Below the pieces are notes generated by a model. The model had not been told where the DNA came from. It saw nothing but the letters and a program-made list of their open reading frames with translations, and did not search any database. Shown piece by piece: positions 21,892 through 34,100 of a DNA stretch of 64,000 nucleotides. The stretch covers positions 801,471 to 865,470 of the forward strand of contig JAAOMT010000128.1 of the NCBI GenBank assembly GCA_016748015.1, in the 5' to 3' direction. Position 1 is the first letter of the stretch. Each line of letters begins with the position of its first letter. The stretch is from Geosiphon pyriformis. Lineage: Eukaryota > Glomeromycota > Glomeromycetes > Archaeosporales > Geosiphonaceae. The position numbers were made by a program, and so were the translations under genes.

Positions 21892-22662
21892 TTAATTGTC
21901 ATCAATCCAAGTGCCAATGGTGGTTTCCCAGGTATGTTCTTCTTTCTGCTTTCCTTTTTCATGGTCATCTTTGTTCCAAGCGAGTATGGGCAACAGTTCA
22001 TTGTGGTCGATGTTGGCCCATGAAATCTGATATGCTTCCCATGTTGGTTTCTTTGTTTTCTCTTCAAGTTTGATCAGTGGTTGCAAGTTGGTTGGTTTAA
22101 AGTGGCCACATACTGCTGGTACTTGAGTATGTTGACCGTTTTGGCTCAGTTGGAGCTCTTGCATTATCCAATCAAGTACGGCATTTGTTTTGGATAGCGA
22201 ATCATTTCCAATAAGAGCTTGGTACTGAGTGGCTTCCATCACAAGGACTTTGATGGGTACCATGATGTTGTTAATTTCGATAGGTAGATTGTCTATTTCG
22301 CCTATTGGAGTTTTGATCGCTCCATCAGCTGTGATGATTCTTGCACTGGCAGCTCAGTCAACTCGGCAACCTAATTGATCCATGAGTTGCCTTGTTATGA
22401 TACTGCCAGCTGATCCATTATCTAAGATCAGTTTGATAGCGTGGCCATCAATTTTGGCATCTATATACATAGTGGTGATTGGCTTCTCTTCCAGAGCTGC
22501 TCCACTGAATAACAGAATTTCGATCATTTCTTCCAAGTTGAAGGGAAAAATGGCTGTGAGTGATTTATTGTTGGTGACAGTTGCTGGTAAAATGTTGTTG
22601 GTAAGTGCTTGTTGTTGGTTGGGTCCCAAATTGTTGGTAGTGGTGTCTTTTGGGGTAACCAA
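21892..22662 (-). pseudogene. B: retropepsin-like aspartic protease region
   Basis: The catalytic loop reads LILDNGSAGSII near 22411-22430; the family pattern is D-S/T-G, so the middle residue is Asn through a G-to-A change while the Asp remains. The relic of element D has NSE at the homologous place, which implies that the family ancestor had DSG. The second half contains ALIGNDSLSKTNAVLDW, typical of retropepsin ends in gypsy elements. Stops interrupt between about 22354 and 22263. Confidence 0.75.
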
Positions 22663-24864
22663 GAGACTTAAATAGTTCTGAGAATTCGGGTTTTAGGTGG
22701 TACTGGTATCCGAATTCTGAGAACATGATTCTGATGGTGAGTTGGAAAAACTGGGGATCAATTGGTGGACAACCATCACTGATCCTTAGTTTTGTGTGAT
22801 TCTAGGTCTGGAGTGGCCTGATGTCATATTAACTGAATTCTGGGATGGTGTCTAAATTGATTGGGGTTAATAGATTACTTGTGGCTGTGGTTGATATATT
22901 ACAGGTAACTGCGGTTAATATATTGCTGGTGGCTGTGGTTGATAAACTGGAGTCTGATATACTGGTGCTTGATAAATTGGCTGCTGTGTCATTGGCAGGT
23001 AAGTGTTTTGATATTGTTTCTGATTTTGTTGATATCTCAGAGTTTGAAATTGGCAATTGGAGTTTCTGTATTAATTTCCCAATCACTGGTGGTTATAAGT
23101 GTTGCAGTTTGCTCTGATGTGCCCTTGTTTACCACAGTTGTGGCAGACACGTGTTTTTGGCTGCCACTGCTAATTGGCCGATGTTGAGGAATGCACTTAA
23201 TTTTGGAAACGATTGTAGTTTCCTAAATTGCTGCATTGTTGAGGTGGTTGATAAATTGCACGATTGTCAGCTAAGTATCCTTCTAATTTTTGATTAATTG
23301 AATTACTGAATTGTTTCAATTTGGAGTCCAATTCAGATAATCCATTCATTATTAGATTAACAGCTTGGGCATGGCTGGCCTTGGACTCAGCTGATTCGAA
23401 ATCTCTGGCGTGTGTAACTGCATCTTGAAGAGTGCCTGGATGCAACAGACATACATGTTGTAAGATGCTGCTGTGCAAGCCATGGATAAACTGGTTGAGA
23501 ATCTGTGGCGCTGTGAAATAGTTGGCATCAATTGCCTGAATCTGGTGCAGATTTCTATGGAAGCATCTCAAGTAAGTGGTGACTGCTTCAGTTTCTTCTT
23601 GCTTCATAGTAATGAATGTATTGACTAGGCAGTTGATACTGTTATTGTTGCTGAAGTATCTTAAAAATTCCACTTTGAAGGCATTGAAGTCTTGTGGTTT
23701 ATTGATCAAGCTCTGATACCATGAATTGGCAGTATCTTTGAGAAAGTAGAGAATGGCTTGCATTGCTCGGACGTTATTCCATCCATTGGCTGCAATGGCT
23801 TTTTCCACATTGTTCAGCCATACTTGAGCATCGTCCTCTTTACCAGTAAAATTATCCAGTTTCGCGATTGGTGCATAGACCATTGGATCTAAGTTGGGTG
23901 GTTGTAGTGGCTGTTAAAGCGGTTGTTAATTTTGTTGAGGTGGTAGTTGAAGTGACTGCTGTATGGCTATTGGATCAATTAGTGGTTAATTGATAATGAT
24001 TACCAGAGGTAAGTTTGGTTGATTAATTAGATCGGAGTTTTGATTATCCTGAGTTGGCGATGTCTGAATATTTGGAGTTTCAACTTCTGAATTTACTGAA
24101 TTTAAATTTTGCTGGTTCTAAAGATTTGGGGTTTCAAATTCCAGGTTTTTAGTAATTGGGTTCTGGTAAGTGAATTCTTAATCCTCAGTTTTTTCTTTTT
24201 CTTTTTCTTCTGATTCTGTTACCTCTTATAGATCAGAGATTCCAAAATTTGGTGAAAGTGGTGGTGATCAAATTCCTGATGGTGTTGGTGACCGTGATTT
24301 AAATCCCTCGAAATATTTGCTGTATGGTCCTAATAACTCCACTTTTCTTTGTTTACTTTGGAATGGAAATCATTCAAATGTTGATGTCACATTTGGTGTG
24401 GATGTGCCTGCAGATGAAATATTGATAATGCTTCTAAGTGTGTGATAATATGATAGATATGATGGGGATTCAATTTTTTGTTTCTTTTAGGTTGGTAGTT
24501 GTATCTCTTTAGGCATTACTGCTGGTGTTTGTAACTTTTCTTTGCCTTTATCTGCATAGGTAATAGGAAATTGTTGTTGAGTGTATTTTTCAATAGTTTG
24601 GTTGATTTCTCTAATTATTGGTGTGAAACTATAGTTCCTTGGTAAGTTGGTGTGTTAGAATAATTCTGTGTAAAAGTTTTTTCTTGCTGCTTTAATGTTA
24701 ACTGTTCCTCCTAAGCATTTAATGATTTTGTCATTGACATAGAAGTTGAAGGCTGATTTGGCTGGGAAATGATTACTGTTTAATTCTAATTGTTGGCTGT
24801 ATTGTTGAAACAAGGATTTCACGAATCCTAAATGATTTGCTCCTATATTTTCTGATTCTGTCAC
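22663..24864 (-). pseudogene. B: gag region
   Basis: The segment opens MTESENIGANH 63 bases after the 5' LTR. An N-terminal extension of about 325 codons with several stops, Gln/Pro/Asn-rich near its end, precedes a retrotransposon-gag domain (23883-23200: KLDNFTGKEDDAQVWLNNVE, then the SWYQSL and FKVEFLRYF blocks). A CCHC zinc knuckle, CHNCGKQGHIRANC, lies at 23145-23104. A tail of repeated YQ-P-QP units (about 23060-22850) links to the protease. Gag would form the particle and bind RNA through the knuckle. Confidence 0.85.
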
Positions 24865-24880
24865 TTTTAGTTTGTTCTTG

Positions 24881-24926
24881 TTGGTGCTAGTTCTCTGTAG
24901 GATTATACCTCACAGAGAGCACCAAA
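24881..24926 (-). other. Primer-binding site within a 14-bp hairpin
   Basis: Directly after the 5' LTR the minus strand reads TTTGGTGCTCTCTGTGAGG, with the TGG expected of a tRNA primer-binding site. The same bases form the 5' arm of a hairpin: TTGGTGCT+CTCTGT pairs with ACAGAG+AGCACCAA (plus 24881-24888 and 24893-24898 with 24912-24917 and 24918-24925), leaving a 4-base bulge and a 13-base loop. No matching tRNA is in the window, so the primer is not named. Confidence 0.6.
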
Positions 24927-25853
24927 TGTTACAAGTAATTCTTTGGAGTGTCGAGTAAATAACAAACCCATAACTTAGTGCTCAAGACAATTGGTGACGA
25001 TGATAATCTGAAGGTATTTTATCTAAAGGTTTTCTAATTGAGTTCTTTGTATAATGGACAGAGATTCAATGGTCACAGTTTATCAGTAGTTTCCTGAAAC
25101 CATAGTTTTGTCGATTGCTTGCTCAGCTTGATGGTTGATGATTCTCCTGGTATAATATCCTCCGTAAATATATACCAGTGCTGTTTCCTAATGTTAGTTC
25201 CTCCATAAGTCTTCCAAGAGTAAGTATTGTTTAAGCAAGTTTATTCCTCCGTAAGTCCTCCAAGAGTAAATATTTTTTAAGTAAGTTTTATTCTTCTGTA
25301 AGTCCTCTAAGAGTAAGTCTTTTAATCAAGTTAGTAGACAACCAAAAAAATAAAGAAAGATAAAAGAGAAAATAAAAAATAAGCCAAGACAATTTACAAG
25401 TTAGTATTCCGTCAATAGCCGTGATCAAGAGCTATTGTTCTAGTATGGTTAAGTATTAGTTACTATCAACATGAAGTGTTAATAATGAAGAATGAATTTG
25501 ATATAATAAATAATTATTTATTTGAGGATTGTAGTAACTAAGCTAAAAATTCCTAGTGTTAATTCTTTTTTTTCTACTTCTAATGCTACTGCTATATATA
25601 CATATTTAAAATTCCTCAATTCCTCAATTTCTTGCAACAGGAATCCTGGAATTCCTGGAATTCTTTGATTCCTGATAAGAGGAATCCTAAAATTCTGGAA
25701 TTCTGCAATTCCTTGTTGGAGAATCCTGAAATTCCTGGAATCCTGCAATTCCTCTGAAAGGAATTTTGGAATTCCATATTTACTATATCTATATCTGATT
25801 GGCTAATATCTACTGACTAATAATACTATATTTCCTATATTCTATGAGTAACA
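24927..25853 (-). repeat. LTR, family B, 5' LTR of element B
   Basis: Plus-strand ends are TGTTACAAG and GAGTAACA, 927 bases long. It differs from the other LTR by transitions only in the first 275 bases. The repeat blocks are those described for the 3' LTR. Confidence 0.95.
25592..25600 (-). promoter_or_regulatory. Likely TATA box of LTR family B
   Basis: Minus-strand TATATATAG, followed by CAGTAGCATTAG, is conserved in both LTRs of B (the second at about 16198-16206) and in the relic at about 9355. It lies just downstream of the GAATTCC-rich array. Confidence 0.5.
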
Positions 25854-28374
25854 ATACACAAATTAACAAATTTCTTGTCAGTAAACTTAGAAAGCATATG
25901 CAAATTAGAGTGCTATATTTTTGCAGTAGCCAACCAATTTATCTTTTTAATTAACACACTAAAAATTATATTATAGTTAAGACCAGTTTTTTAATAAGCA
26001 TGACAAATAAACTTATAAAAATCATAAACAAAATAATAAACATTGTTTAATATAGTTGTGTTTTTAGCTACCAAAAAATGTTAGTGTATTTCAATTGGTA
26101 AAAAAAAGAGAGTAAGCAGTTTTATCTGTCATCATATCAATTTTAATATTGTCTAAAATTTTTGAGTAATTTTTAATCTTTACTTATTTAACCAAAAAAA
26201 TTTTATCTTTAATTAAATTAGCAATATGCTTTTTTTTATTTAGTATTGGTTATAAAAGTTTAGTACAACAAACAAAATCTCAAACATATATACATCAATA
26301 GCAGTTTGGCTATTTAAATACAAAATTACTGCACAAAAAAATGAAACACATTCTAAGAACAAAGCAATAGCCTATAATTTGGCCATAATAGAAAACAAAA
26401 ACCTATATATTCTAATATTAATACTTATATTTAAAGCTAAAAAGTAAGTTACAGTTTCATTAGTAATTTTAACAAAACTAGTATTTTTCAAAAACCCATT
26501 TATATATATCTTAATAGTGCTTAATTAAACTTTATGCAAATATTTTTACATGTTAAAAAACTTTTTAAAGTCCAAAACATTTAAGTCAAATAATCTACTA
26601 GTACTAACAAATTTAATTATTAAAAAATCTTTATTACACAAAAACTTTAATACTAGCTTAAACCAGTAAAATATGGAGTTTTTAGAATTTAATTTTTTTT
26701 ATTAATGAAATGTTTTTTAGTTTATTATATTGTTTTTTTGTCTAAAAGTCTGTTACTAAATATAAATTCAAACCTTTTTAAAAAACAAACTGAACTATGG
26801 TATAAAGATTTTCCTAAAATGTTTAACATTAGAAATTTACAGAACTATAAAATACATTGGACATATTTTTTATTAAAAATAAATTATTGTTCAAAAAAAT
26901 TTTTATCATTTCAACCAAAAAATTGTTTATTAAATTAATACACAACTTGACAAAAAATTGCAAAAATTTAAAAAAGTCTATTTCAGAATCTATAAATCCA
27001 AAAATCTGTAATTAAACAAATATCTAAAAATACTCAAAATATTAAAAAAGATAATTACTAAAGCCAATTTTTCTTTAGATTGTACTTGTTCAAAAAATTT
27101 TAAATTATACAAGAAAAAATAATGCAAAGCTTTATTGAAAAAGTCTTGTGGCAAATTGGCTTTAATTTTAAAACCTTTTCTAATTATTATGTTTCATTTA
27201 TAATACATACTTGATAAAACAAAACAAAACTATAACTAATAGCTAACTATAAATTACAAGATAATTAATATTAAAATAAAAAAACTGTTTATCTATAATT
27301 GTCTTTCTTAATATTATGTTGGCAAAAAACCTAATATTAAAATAAATTTGAACTATATTAGGCTTAAAAAAATCTTTAGTTAATAGAAAAATCTCCAAAT
27401 ACTTATGTAATTCATCTTTTTTAGCAATTAAAATTAGCAAGCCACTAATTATTAGTAAAGCAGTTTAATATCTTAGTTGATAAAAATGGTCATAGTTTTT
27501 TTATTATTAATTAAAATTTTATTGATATTAAAAAACTCATTAGCAATATTCAAAATATATTATGTAAAATTTGGCTACTTTCAATTCAAATTGTATTGTT
27601 AACAAAGATACTTACAACAAAAAACAACATTTTTCTTTCATCATCCTTTATTTTGTCAATCTTGGCCACAAATCTAGTATTAATTTAGTATTTATATAAA
27701 TATTTATGTTTTTTGATTTTACACAAAAAAAAATCATAAAAAATTTTTCAAAAAAAAAAAAAAAATCTTACTTTGATCTAATCTATTATGTATTTTATAA
27801 CTATTTAAAAGTCTAAAATCCATTAATTGTGTCTTTATATATATTGCCAAAAAACTTAACAAATTGACTTTATATCTTAATATATTATAAATTAGCTCTT
27901 AAATATTATTTTACTAAATCATAAGTTTTGTGCATATTTTACAAGACTAACCAAAGCTTTTTATTCTTTTTTAGAGTATTTTCAACTACTAATCCAATAG
28001 TAAAAATAAAAAACTGAGTTGAAATATCTTTTAACATCAAAGAATTATTACTATAAAGAGCATTAAATCTATTACATGTCAAGAAAATCTGATTAAAAAG
28101 AATTTTAGATAAAATTTTCTTAATTATTTTAATCAATACAATAAATCAAATATTCATTAAAATACCATCTTATTTATAAAACTTGAGAATCATTGAAATC
28201 TATGCTCTCTTTCAAAAAACCAAAACATTGCCTAAAAACAAACAAAAATTTAACAAATTCAAAAGATACTTTATAATAATTTTATTATAATACTTTCAAA
28301 GCTTATTTAATATTCTAAACAGCTTAATAGTTTTATTATCAGACAAACTATTAATTATTAAAATCAATTTTTTC
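25854..28374 (-). mobile_element. Decayed LINE-2, ORF2 reverse-transcriptase part
   Basis: The minus-strand frame at 28136-27939 reads FNALYSNNSLMLKDISTQFF and, after IGLVVENTLKKN, KLWLVL-stop-NMHKTYDLV. This is the RT block that ends in the D-x-x-KAYD type motif of LINEs; the wording matches Glomeromycotina LINEs as I know them. The segment 27650-28260 aligns with LINE-1 at 10340-10960. Sequence between 25854 and 27640 would be the rest of ORF2 and is too decayed to read. The LINE continues at 15532 beyond element B. Confidence 0.7.
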
Positions 28375-29362
28375 ATGTTAATCTCTTTTATTATACTAAT
28401 TAATCTCGAAAATATTCTCTAACATTTAAAATTAATAGTTATAATAGAACAATAATTAAATCTAAACATTTAATTTATTATTATCATAATATTTTTTTAA
28501 TAATACATAAACATAAAAACAAAAATAGTAAATAATTAAAAGAAAAACCCAAAACCAAAAAGATATAAAAATCTTATACCCAAAATATTTCTTTATTTTT
28601 CAAATTTTTTTCAAATTTTAGTTTTAATTTAATTACTTTTATTATGATTATTCTTTAAAACATTTAATAAATATCTCAAAAATTAATAATAGCATTAAAA
28701 ACACTTTTTAACTTATCCATAATAATCAATAAAAGTCAAATTAATTATATTTAAAAGAAAACTATAATGTAAATAGTAAATAATTTCCAGAATTATCATT
28801 TTTATAGAAGGAATACAAGAAGTTTCTCTGAAATTCAATTGTCAAAATTTTTGAAACAAGCTTTTAAAAAAATCTTTTATTTGCCTTTATTGATATTTTA
28901 CCAAATTTCACAACTTAAAAAAAACTTTAACTATAGATTAATAAATAAAGCCATGAATATATTTCTATTTTTAAATATTTTCATATTGAAAGAACATTTT
29001 ATAATCAAAAACTAGAACTTAAAACAATCAATTTTACTTCTAAAATAATATAAAAACAAATTTACAATAAATTCAAAACAGCAGTTAAATCAACAAATAC
29101 TTATTACAAACTTAGAACAGCTTTTAAACTCTATAACTTATTTAATACTTGCAAAAATATTTTACAAAATCTAATATTTCAACCAATAAAAATTCAATAT
29201 ATTGGCAAATTTACAGAATAAAAATTTAAACAATTTTCAGACCAAATTATTTCAATTATTTTAGATCACTATTTCAATATTACAAATAGTGTTTGGACTT
29301 TGATGAAGCTCAGTTTTAAAAAAGAGATTATGTTATTAGTAAAATTTTAGTCATTAATTAGC
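28375..29362 (+). pseudogene. A-type relic: end of integrase and ORF3
   Basis: The sequence aligns base by base with 3650-4583 of element A. First comes the integrase tail (28375-28470), then the spacer, then the ORF3 homologue from about 28660 (match to ISQNIQQLSQKLILALKT) to the overlap with the LTR. It is strongly shifted to A+T and has stops in every part. It shows that ORF3 of the A type is a stable part of the family. Confidence 0.8.
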
Positions 29363-30309
29363 ATAAAATTACCTTATAATTTTTATTATTAATTAGCATA
29401 TATTATTATTATTTAAATTATTATTTATTATTTAATCAAAAATTATCAAAAATTACTATTTAATTAATAATTTAATTTGTACAATAAAAATTAGAATAAT
29501 CAAATTACACAATATACTAAATCATATAATATTTAAAAATTCAATGAAATTTGTAGAAATTTATTAAAATAATGAATAATTTACTGAAATAGTTAATAGC
29601 TCAATAAAATAATTTGTAGTTTGTTAAAATATATCTTTATTTATTAAAATTATAGCAAAAAGAAAAAATTCAAGTTCACAAATTAGTACTACAACAAGTT
29701 ATATAAAAAAAAGCTTCTCTTTTCAAGAAAATATATTTTATTTTTTTTTGAATTATTTTATCTTGGAATTATTTTTCTTAAAACAAATTTCTCAGTACAA
29801 ATTAAATAAAAATTAGAAACACTTGAAAAACACAAATTTATTAATTAAGTATACTTGAAAGTCTTCAAATTTCAACTAATGTTTTAAAATTAATTAGTTA
29901 CTAATTTTAATAATTCGTTAGTAACTTTAGACATAGACAAAAAACAATTCTCTTAGTGAAATTCTATTTCTTTACATTTTTTTTATTTTTTTTTATTTTT
30001 TTTATTATAATTATTAGAGTAGTTTACAGATAAAATTTTTGTAAAAAAGTTAACTTTTACAGCAAAATAATTATATATTTTAGTAAGCTTTTAGATAAGC
30101 AATTTTTAAGAAAAAGTTAATTTTTACTACAAAGTAACTATATAAAACAACTAACATAGAATTGGTTATTCTACAGCTGTTTAAATTATAAAAGATAATT
30201 TGAAAATAAATTTAGTTATCAGAGATTTACTAGCTTTCAATAAATGTGAATTAACAACAAACTAATATTAACAACATTCAAAAAAAGAGACCAAAAACTT
30301 CTAATAACA
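29331..30309 (+). repeat. LTR, family A, decayed (979 bp)
   Basis: It begins TGTTATTAG and ends CTAATAACA, i.e. the family termini after transitions. On its left is the 3' end of an A-type element, on its right a gag start; so it serves as 3' LTR and 5' LTR at once, as in a tandem pair that shares one LTR, or after LTR recombination. Confidence 0.88.
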
Positions 30310-30339
30310 ACACTTAAACAAATTTTTATCACTCAAATT

Positions 30340-31130
30340 ATGGCTTATAAAGACATTACTAGACTGGAAAAATTTTTTGGTAAAGAAGACAATGTATATA
30401 CATGGATTATAAAAGCTAAAAAAGTAATTAGAGCCAATAATTAAAACAAAACCAAAACAATCTAAGCTCTATCTTTCTTTTTAACTAAAATTACAAATTC
30501 ATAATACCAAATTCTTGATAAAAAACCAACTGACTTTGCCATTTTCAAACTTTTTTTTTACAGTATTTTTGTAATTTAAATATGTTTATTAAATTACAAA
30601 ATTAATTCAATATAATAAAACAAAAAAATTACAAAGCTATAACTACTTATCTTAAGGATTTAATTAAATTTTTCACCAAATTCAGACAATTAAAAAAAAC
30701 TATTACATCTTAGATTAAATTTTTAACTAATTTATTAAAAAATTAAAAAACAGTATTTTTTAATTTGTTAAACTCTAACATTTTGACAACTTACAAGAAA
30801 CAGTAATACTGGTTTATAATTTCGAATCAACAAAACAAAAAGCCAATTATATCCAACCTATCAATTTAACCATAAATAAAATCTCTAATATTATGTAAAG
30901 CTTATTCAATTAAGTAAAAAATTAACTTAGAAAATTAAAACTTTTTTTGTTAAAAGTACAAAAACTTATTAGTTATTACAATATAGAAAAAATACCAATA
31001 AATATCAACAATAGCAACATTGTTAACAACAATAACAATCTTAAAAACAAGATTTCTATAATTATTAATATTGTCAAAATTTTGGTTATATTATAAAAGA
31101 TTGCTGCAAAAAACTATTAAATCAGAATTG
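30340..31130 (+). pseudogene. Element C: gag relic
   Basis: The start MAYKDITRLEKFFGKEDN lies 31 bases after the LTR and matches the gag domain of B (VYAPIAKLDNFTGKEDD). A degraded zinc knuckle, CQNFGYIIKDC, is at about 31071-31104, preceded by a Gln-rich run. Unlike B there is no long N-terminal extension. Many TAA and TAG stand in Gln positions. Confidence 0.75.
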
Positions 31131-34100
31131 TGAAAATTAATATTAGTAATAACTCAGATATTCACAATCTACAGAATTTTAATGGGCTTTGTCTTTATAT
31201 TAACAATTTCAATACTTTTTTTAATTACTGCAGAATTATTATTAACACTTATAAGCAATATTACAAACACTATTTCAGTACTAAGTTTTATTATATAACA
31301 ATTCAAAACTCTAAATTATTGACTATAATTAAGAATAGCAAAGCAACAATAAAAACCAAACTCAAATTGCTACAGTACTGCTTTAAACTATAAATTATAG
31401 TAACTTAATATCCAACAGAATATTCAAACCAGATTTTATATTTTAATCTTACAAAAACTCCAAATTTTAATAATGTCTGTATTTTTAAAAGAAAAAACTA
31501 TAGTTAAAATTACCAATTCTTTTTTTCTTAACAACAATTAAACTATCTTCAATATAATTTTTTCTGCCACAATTATTAAAAATAACACACTTGTTACCAT
31601 ATTTTTATTCAATATTAACAGTCTAAATCTTACTGATTTCTTTAGTAAAACTGCTATTAACCAAAACAAACTAATTATAACAATATATACTAATTTTAAA
31701 ATTGGACAAATAAACATTAAACTAATACTTAAAAGTAGATTAGCAGATAGCATAATTATAAAACAATTTATAAATTAATTAAGTTATTAAGTGAATTGTA
31801 TAATACTACCAAAATAATTACTATAGATAAAAATATTAAAACATTAATAGAAAAAATTAAATATTTTCTTTTTAAAATTAATAGAATTAAAACTTTAATT
31901 AAAATACTTATTATAGAAGCCACTTAGTATTAAGATCTTATAAAAAATAATTAGTTAACTAAAATTTATGTTATATTTAACTGAAATACCTAAAAATTCT
32001 AAATTATATATAACAGATAATATACTAAAATACTTGTTACATATGAATATTTTAGAAAAACAGTCTTAAAACAATCTCTAATTGAATTCAAAAAACCTAT
32101 TTTCTAGCTAATTTTGAAAATTTATCAAGTTTTTTGAGCTAACAATTTTAGAACAAAGCTATCACCACTTTTTACATGAAAAAAAAAAGACAAAAAAAAG
32201 CTAACAAAAAACCATAATCATTAATATTAGTTTATTTAACTTTAAATTAAAAAAATCAATTATATTAACTTTAAAATTAATTTGTGTTAATTGTAAAAAG
32301 AAATTATTCTCAATAGTTACATATATTAAAAACAATAAAGTATAACCAATCACTACCAGATATTATTATTGTTTTTGTGTACTAAAATAATTTAAATAAC
32401 CAAAACAGCAAAACAAATAAAATAAAATATTATGTCTTATATGTGATAAAATTTTATTAGATAAAAAACTATGGAATAATGTTTTTAGTAAAAGAAAAAC
32501 ATATAACAAATTCTGCCAATACACTATTTTAATTAATAATTAGACCAAAAAAAGAATTTTATTTGCTGTAGCTTATAATTAAACAATAAACTGTTTGATA
32601 TTTATATTTTTTTAATGAAAAAAAATTTGAAAAATAGCTATTATAAAATAAAAAGATATCATAATTGAAGAAATACACACCATAAAAAATACTTCAATAA
32701 CTATAGAAAATATAAATAATTTATTTATTAATAATTCTAAAGCATTTTAAGACTGGTATTAAGAACTTGTTTCTATCCAAAAAAAACAAAAACAAAGACT
32801 AACTAATTTTAATACAAAACTATATAATTATTGTTTGATTTTTTGTCATTTTCAGTACTATAATAAGTGTAATTTTTTGTTTAATCCACTTTTATAAACA
32901 TTTTACTTCATTTTTAAACTTAAAAAACCTGAGAAAAAGTATGTATTAGCAATAAAAAACATAATATTTCAAAAGTTAAGTATAACTACTAAAATAGAAT
33001 AGTATCTTATCTATTTTAATTTTTCCAAAAAATTAAGACTGAAGTAATACAACAACAATAATAAAGAAATATAATTTAAAAAAATACATGCAAATAATAC
33101 TGAATTTAATTTAAAGTACTTTAGATATTTTCTTGTAGTTATAATATTTTGTTCTCTTATAAAAATAAATCTAAAACTAGTTTTAAAAATTTTTATTAGT
33201 ATTATAATCCAAATTACATTCTGGTTTAATCTTATAAACAAAAAAATTGATGTTAAAAAAGACATAATTAATGCTAAATATATTAAAAATATAATCATAA
33301 TACTTTAAACCAATTTTAATAAGTTTTATATAATCAAATTTTAAGAAAAAATTACATAAATTATTTTTCTATTTTTTGTAAAAATTTCTTAACTAATTTC
33401 AGTAATTAGATAAAAAAAATTAGGTCTTACTACTCAAAAAATTTAAGGATTTGAGTCAAGTAGAAAAAGAAATATACAGATTAATTTTGTAGAAAATACC
33501 AGTAATAAAGTAAAATTTATCTATACTAATACTATTATTTCTATTCTTTTATATTAACAATATATTTTAAAAGTTAATCACAAAATTTAGAACCAAGTTT
33601 TATTATTCAAAGTGGCAACAGAAATCTGTTTTTTAGCCAATATTACAAATCTATATATACTTGCCAAAGCTTACAAATATTTCAAAATTCTCATTTACAA
33701 TTCTATTAAATATGTTATTAAGATTTTCAAAAGAACTCTTATTGAGTCCATTTTTTTGAATATTTAAAATTCCAAAAAACTCCAATTTATTCCAAATTTT
33801 GCACAACTGTTTTTATTTTGTAATATTACTTTACAAATATAGAATCTGCCAAAAAAAAACTACTTATTTATAACAAAAAAATTTAATAAACTAAACTTGA
33901 GAAATTTAAGTACTTTATAGCAAATACAACTTAAAGTTTTTTTAAACCAATACACTAATATTTTTATTAGTAAAAATAAATTCGAATGTACAGATATTAT
34001 GAAGCATAAGATTAACACAAAAAATACCAAACTTATTATATAATAAGTCTACTAAGTAACCTCAGTTAATAATAATTTGATTAAAAAAAAAATACAATGA

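Larger units (their letters stand above)
17156..24864 (-). pseudogene. B: single gag-pol frame, about 2570 codons
   Basis: From ATG 24864 every recognisable gag and pol block down to the integrase stays in one frame, interrupted only by substitution stops, so the family expressed gag and pol as one long polyprotein. A run of eight A (minus strand, plus 17506-17513) carries a one-base change that shifts the frame in the integrase tail; the C-terminal sequence resumes after it and ends at 17156. Domain order is gag with zinc knuckle, Gln/Pro-rich linker, protease, cysteine-rich module, dUTPase, linker, RT, RNase H, integrase. The domains are described in separate entries. Confidence 0.88.
15533..25853 (-). 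mobile_element. Complete Ty3/gypsy retrotransposon B, inactive (10.3 kb)
   Basis: Two 927-base LTRs in the same orientation enclose gag, protease, a cysteine-rich module, dUTPase, RT, RNase H, integrase and ORF3, read on the minus strand. The flanks ATGC (15529-15532) and ATAC (25854-25857) fit a 4-base target duplication with one transition. The insertion splits LINE-2, whose sequence resumes on the other side. The LTRs differ by many transitions (29 in the first ~275 bases, no transversion or gap there), so the insertion is not recent or was mutated by deamination. Stops and one homopolymer frameshift inactivate it. Confidence 0.95.

Noticed and set aside
21877-23117. Plus-strand open frames opposite the B gag-pol (for example at 22382-22675 and 22845-23117)
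   Set aside because: They are antisense to the protease and to the repetitive Gln/Pro linker of gag and have no family resemblance. The minus-strand frame at 22829-23086 is also out of the gag-pol frame.
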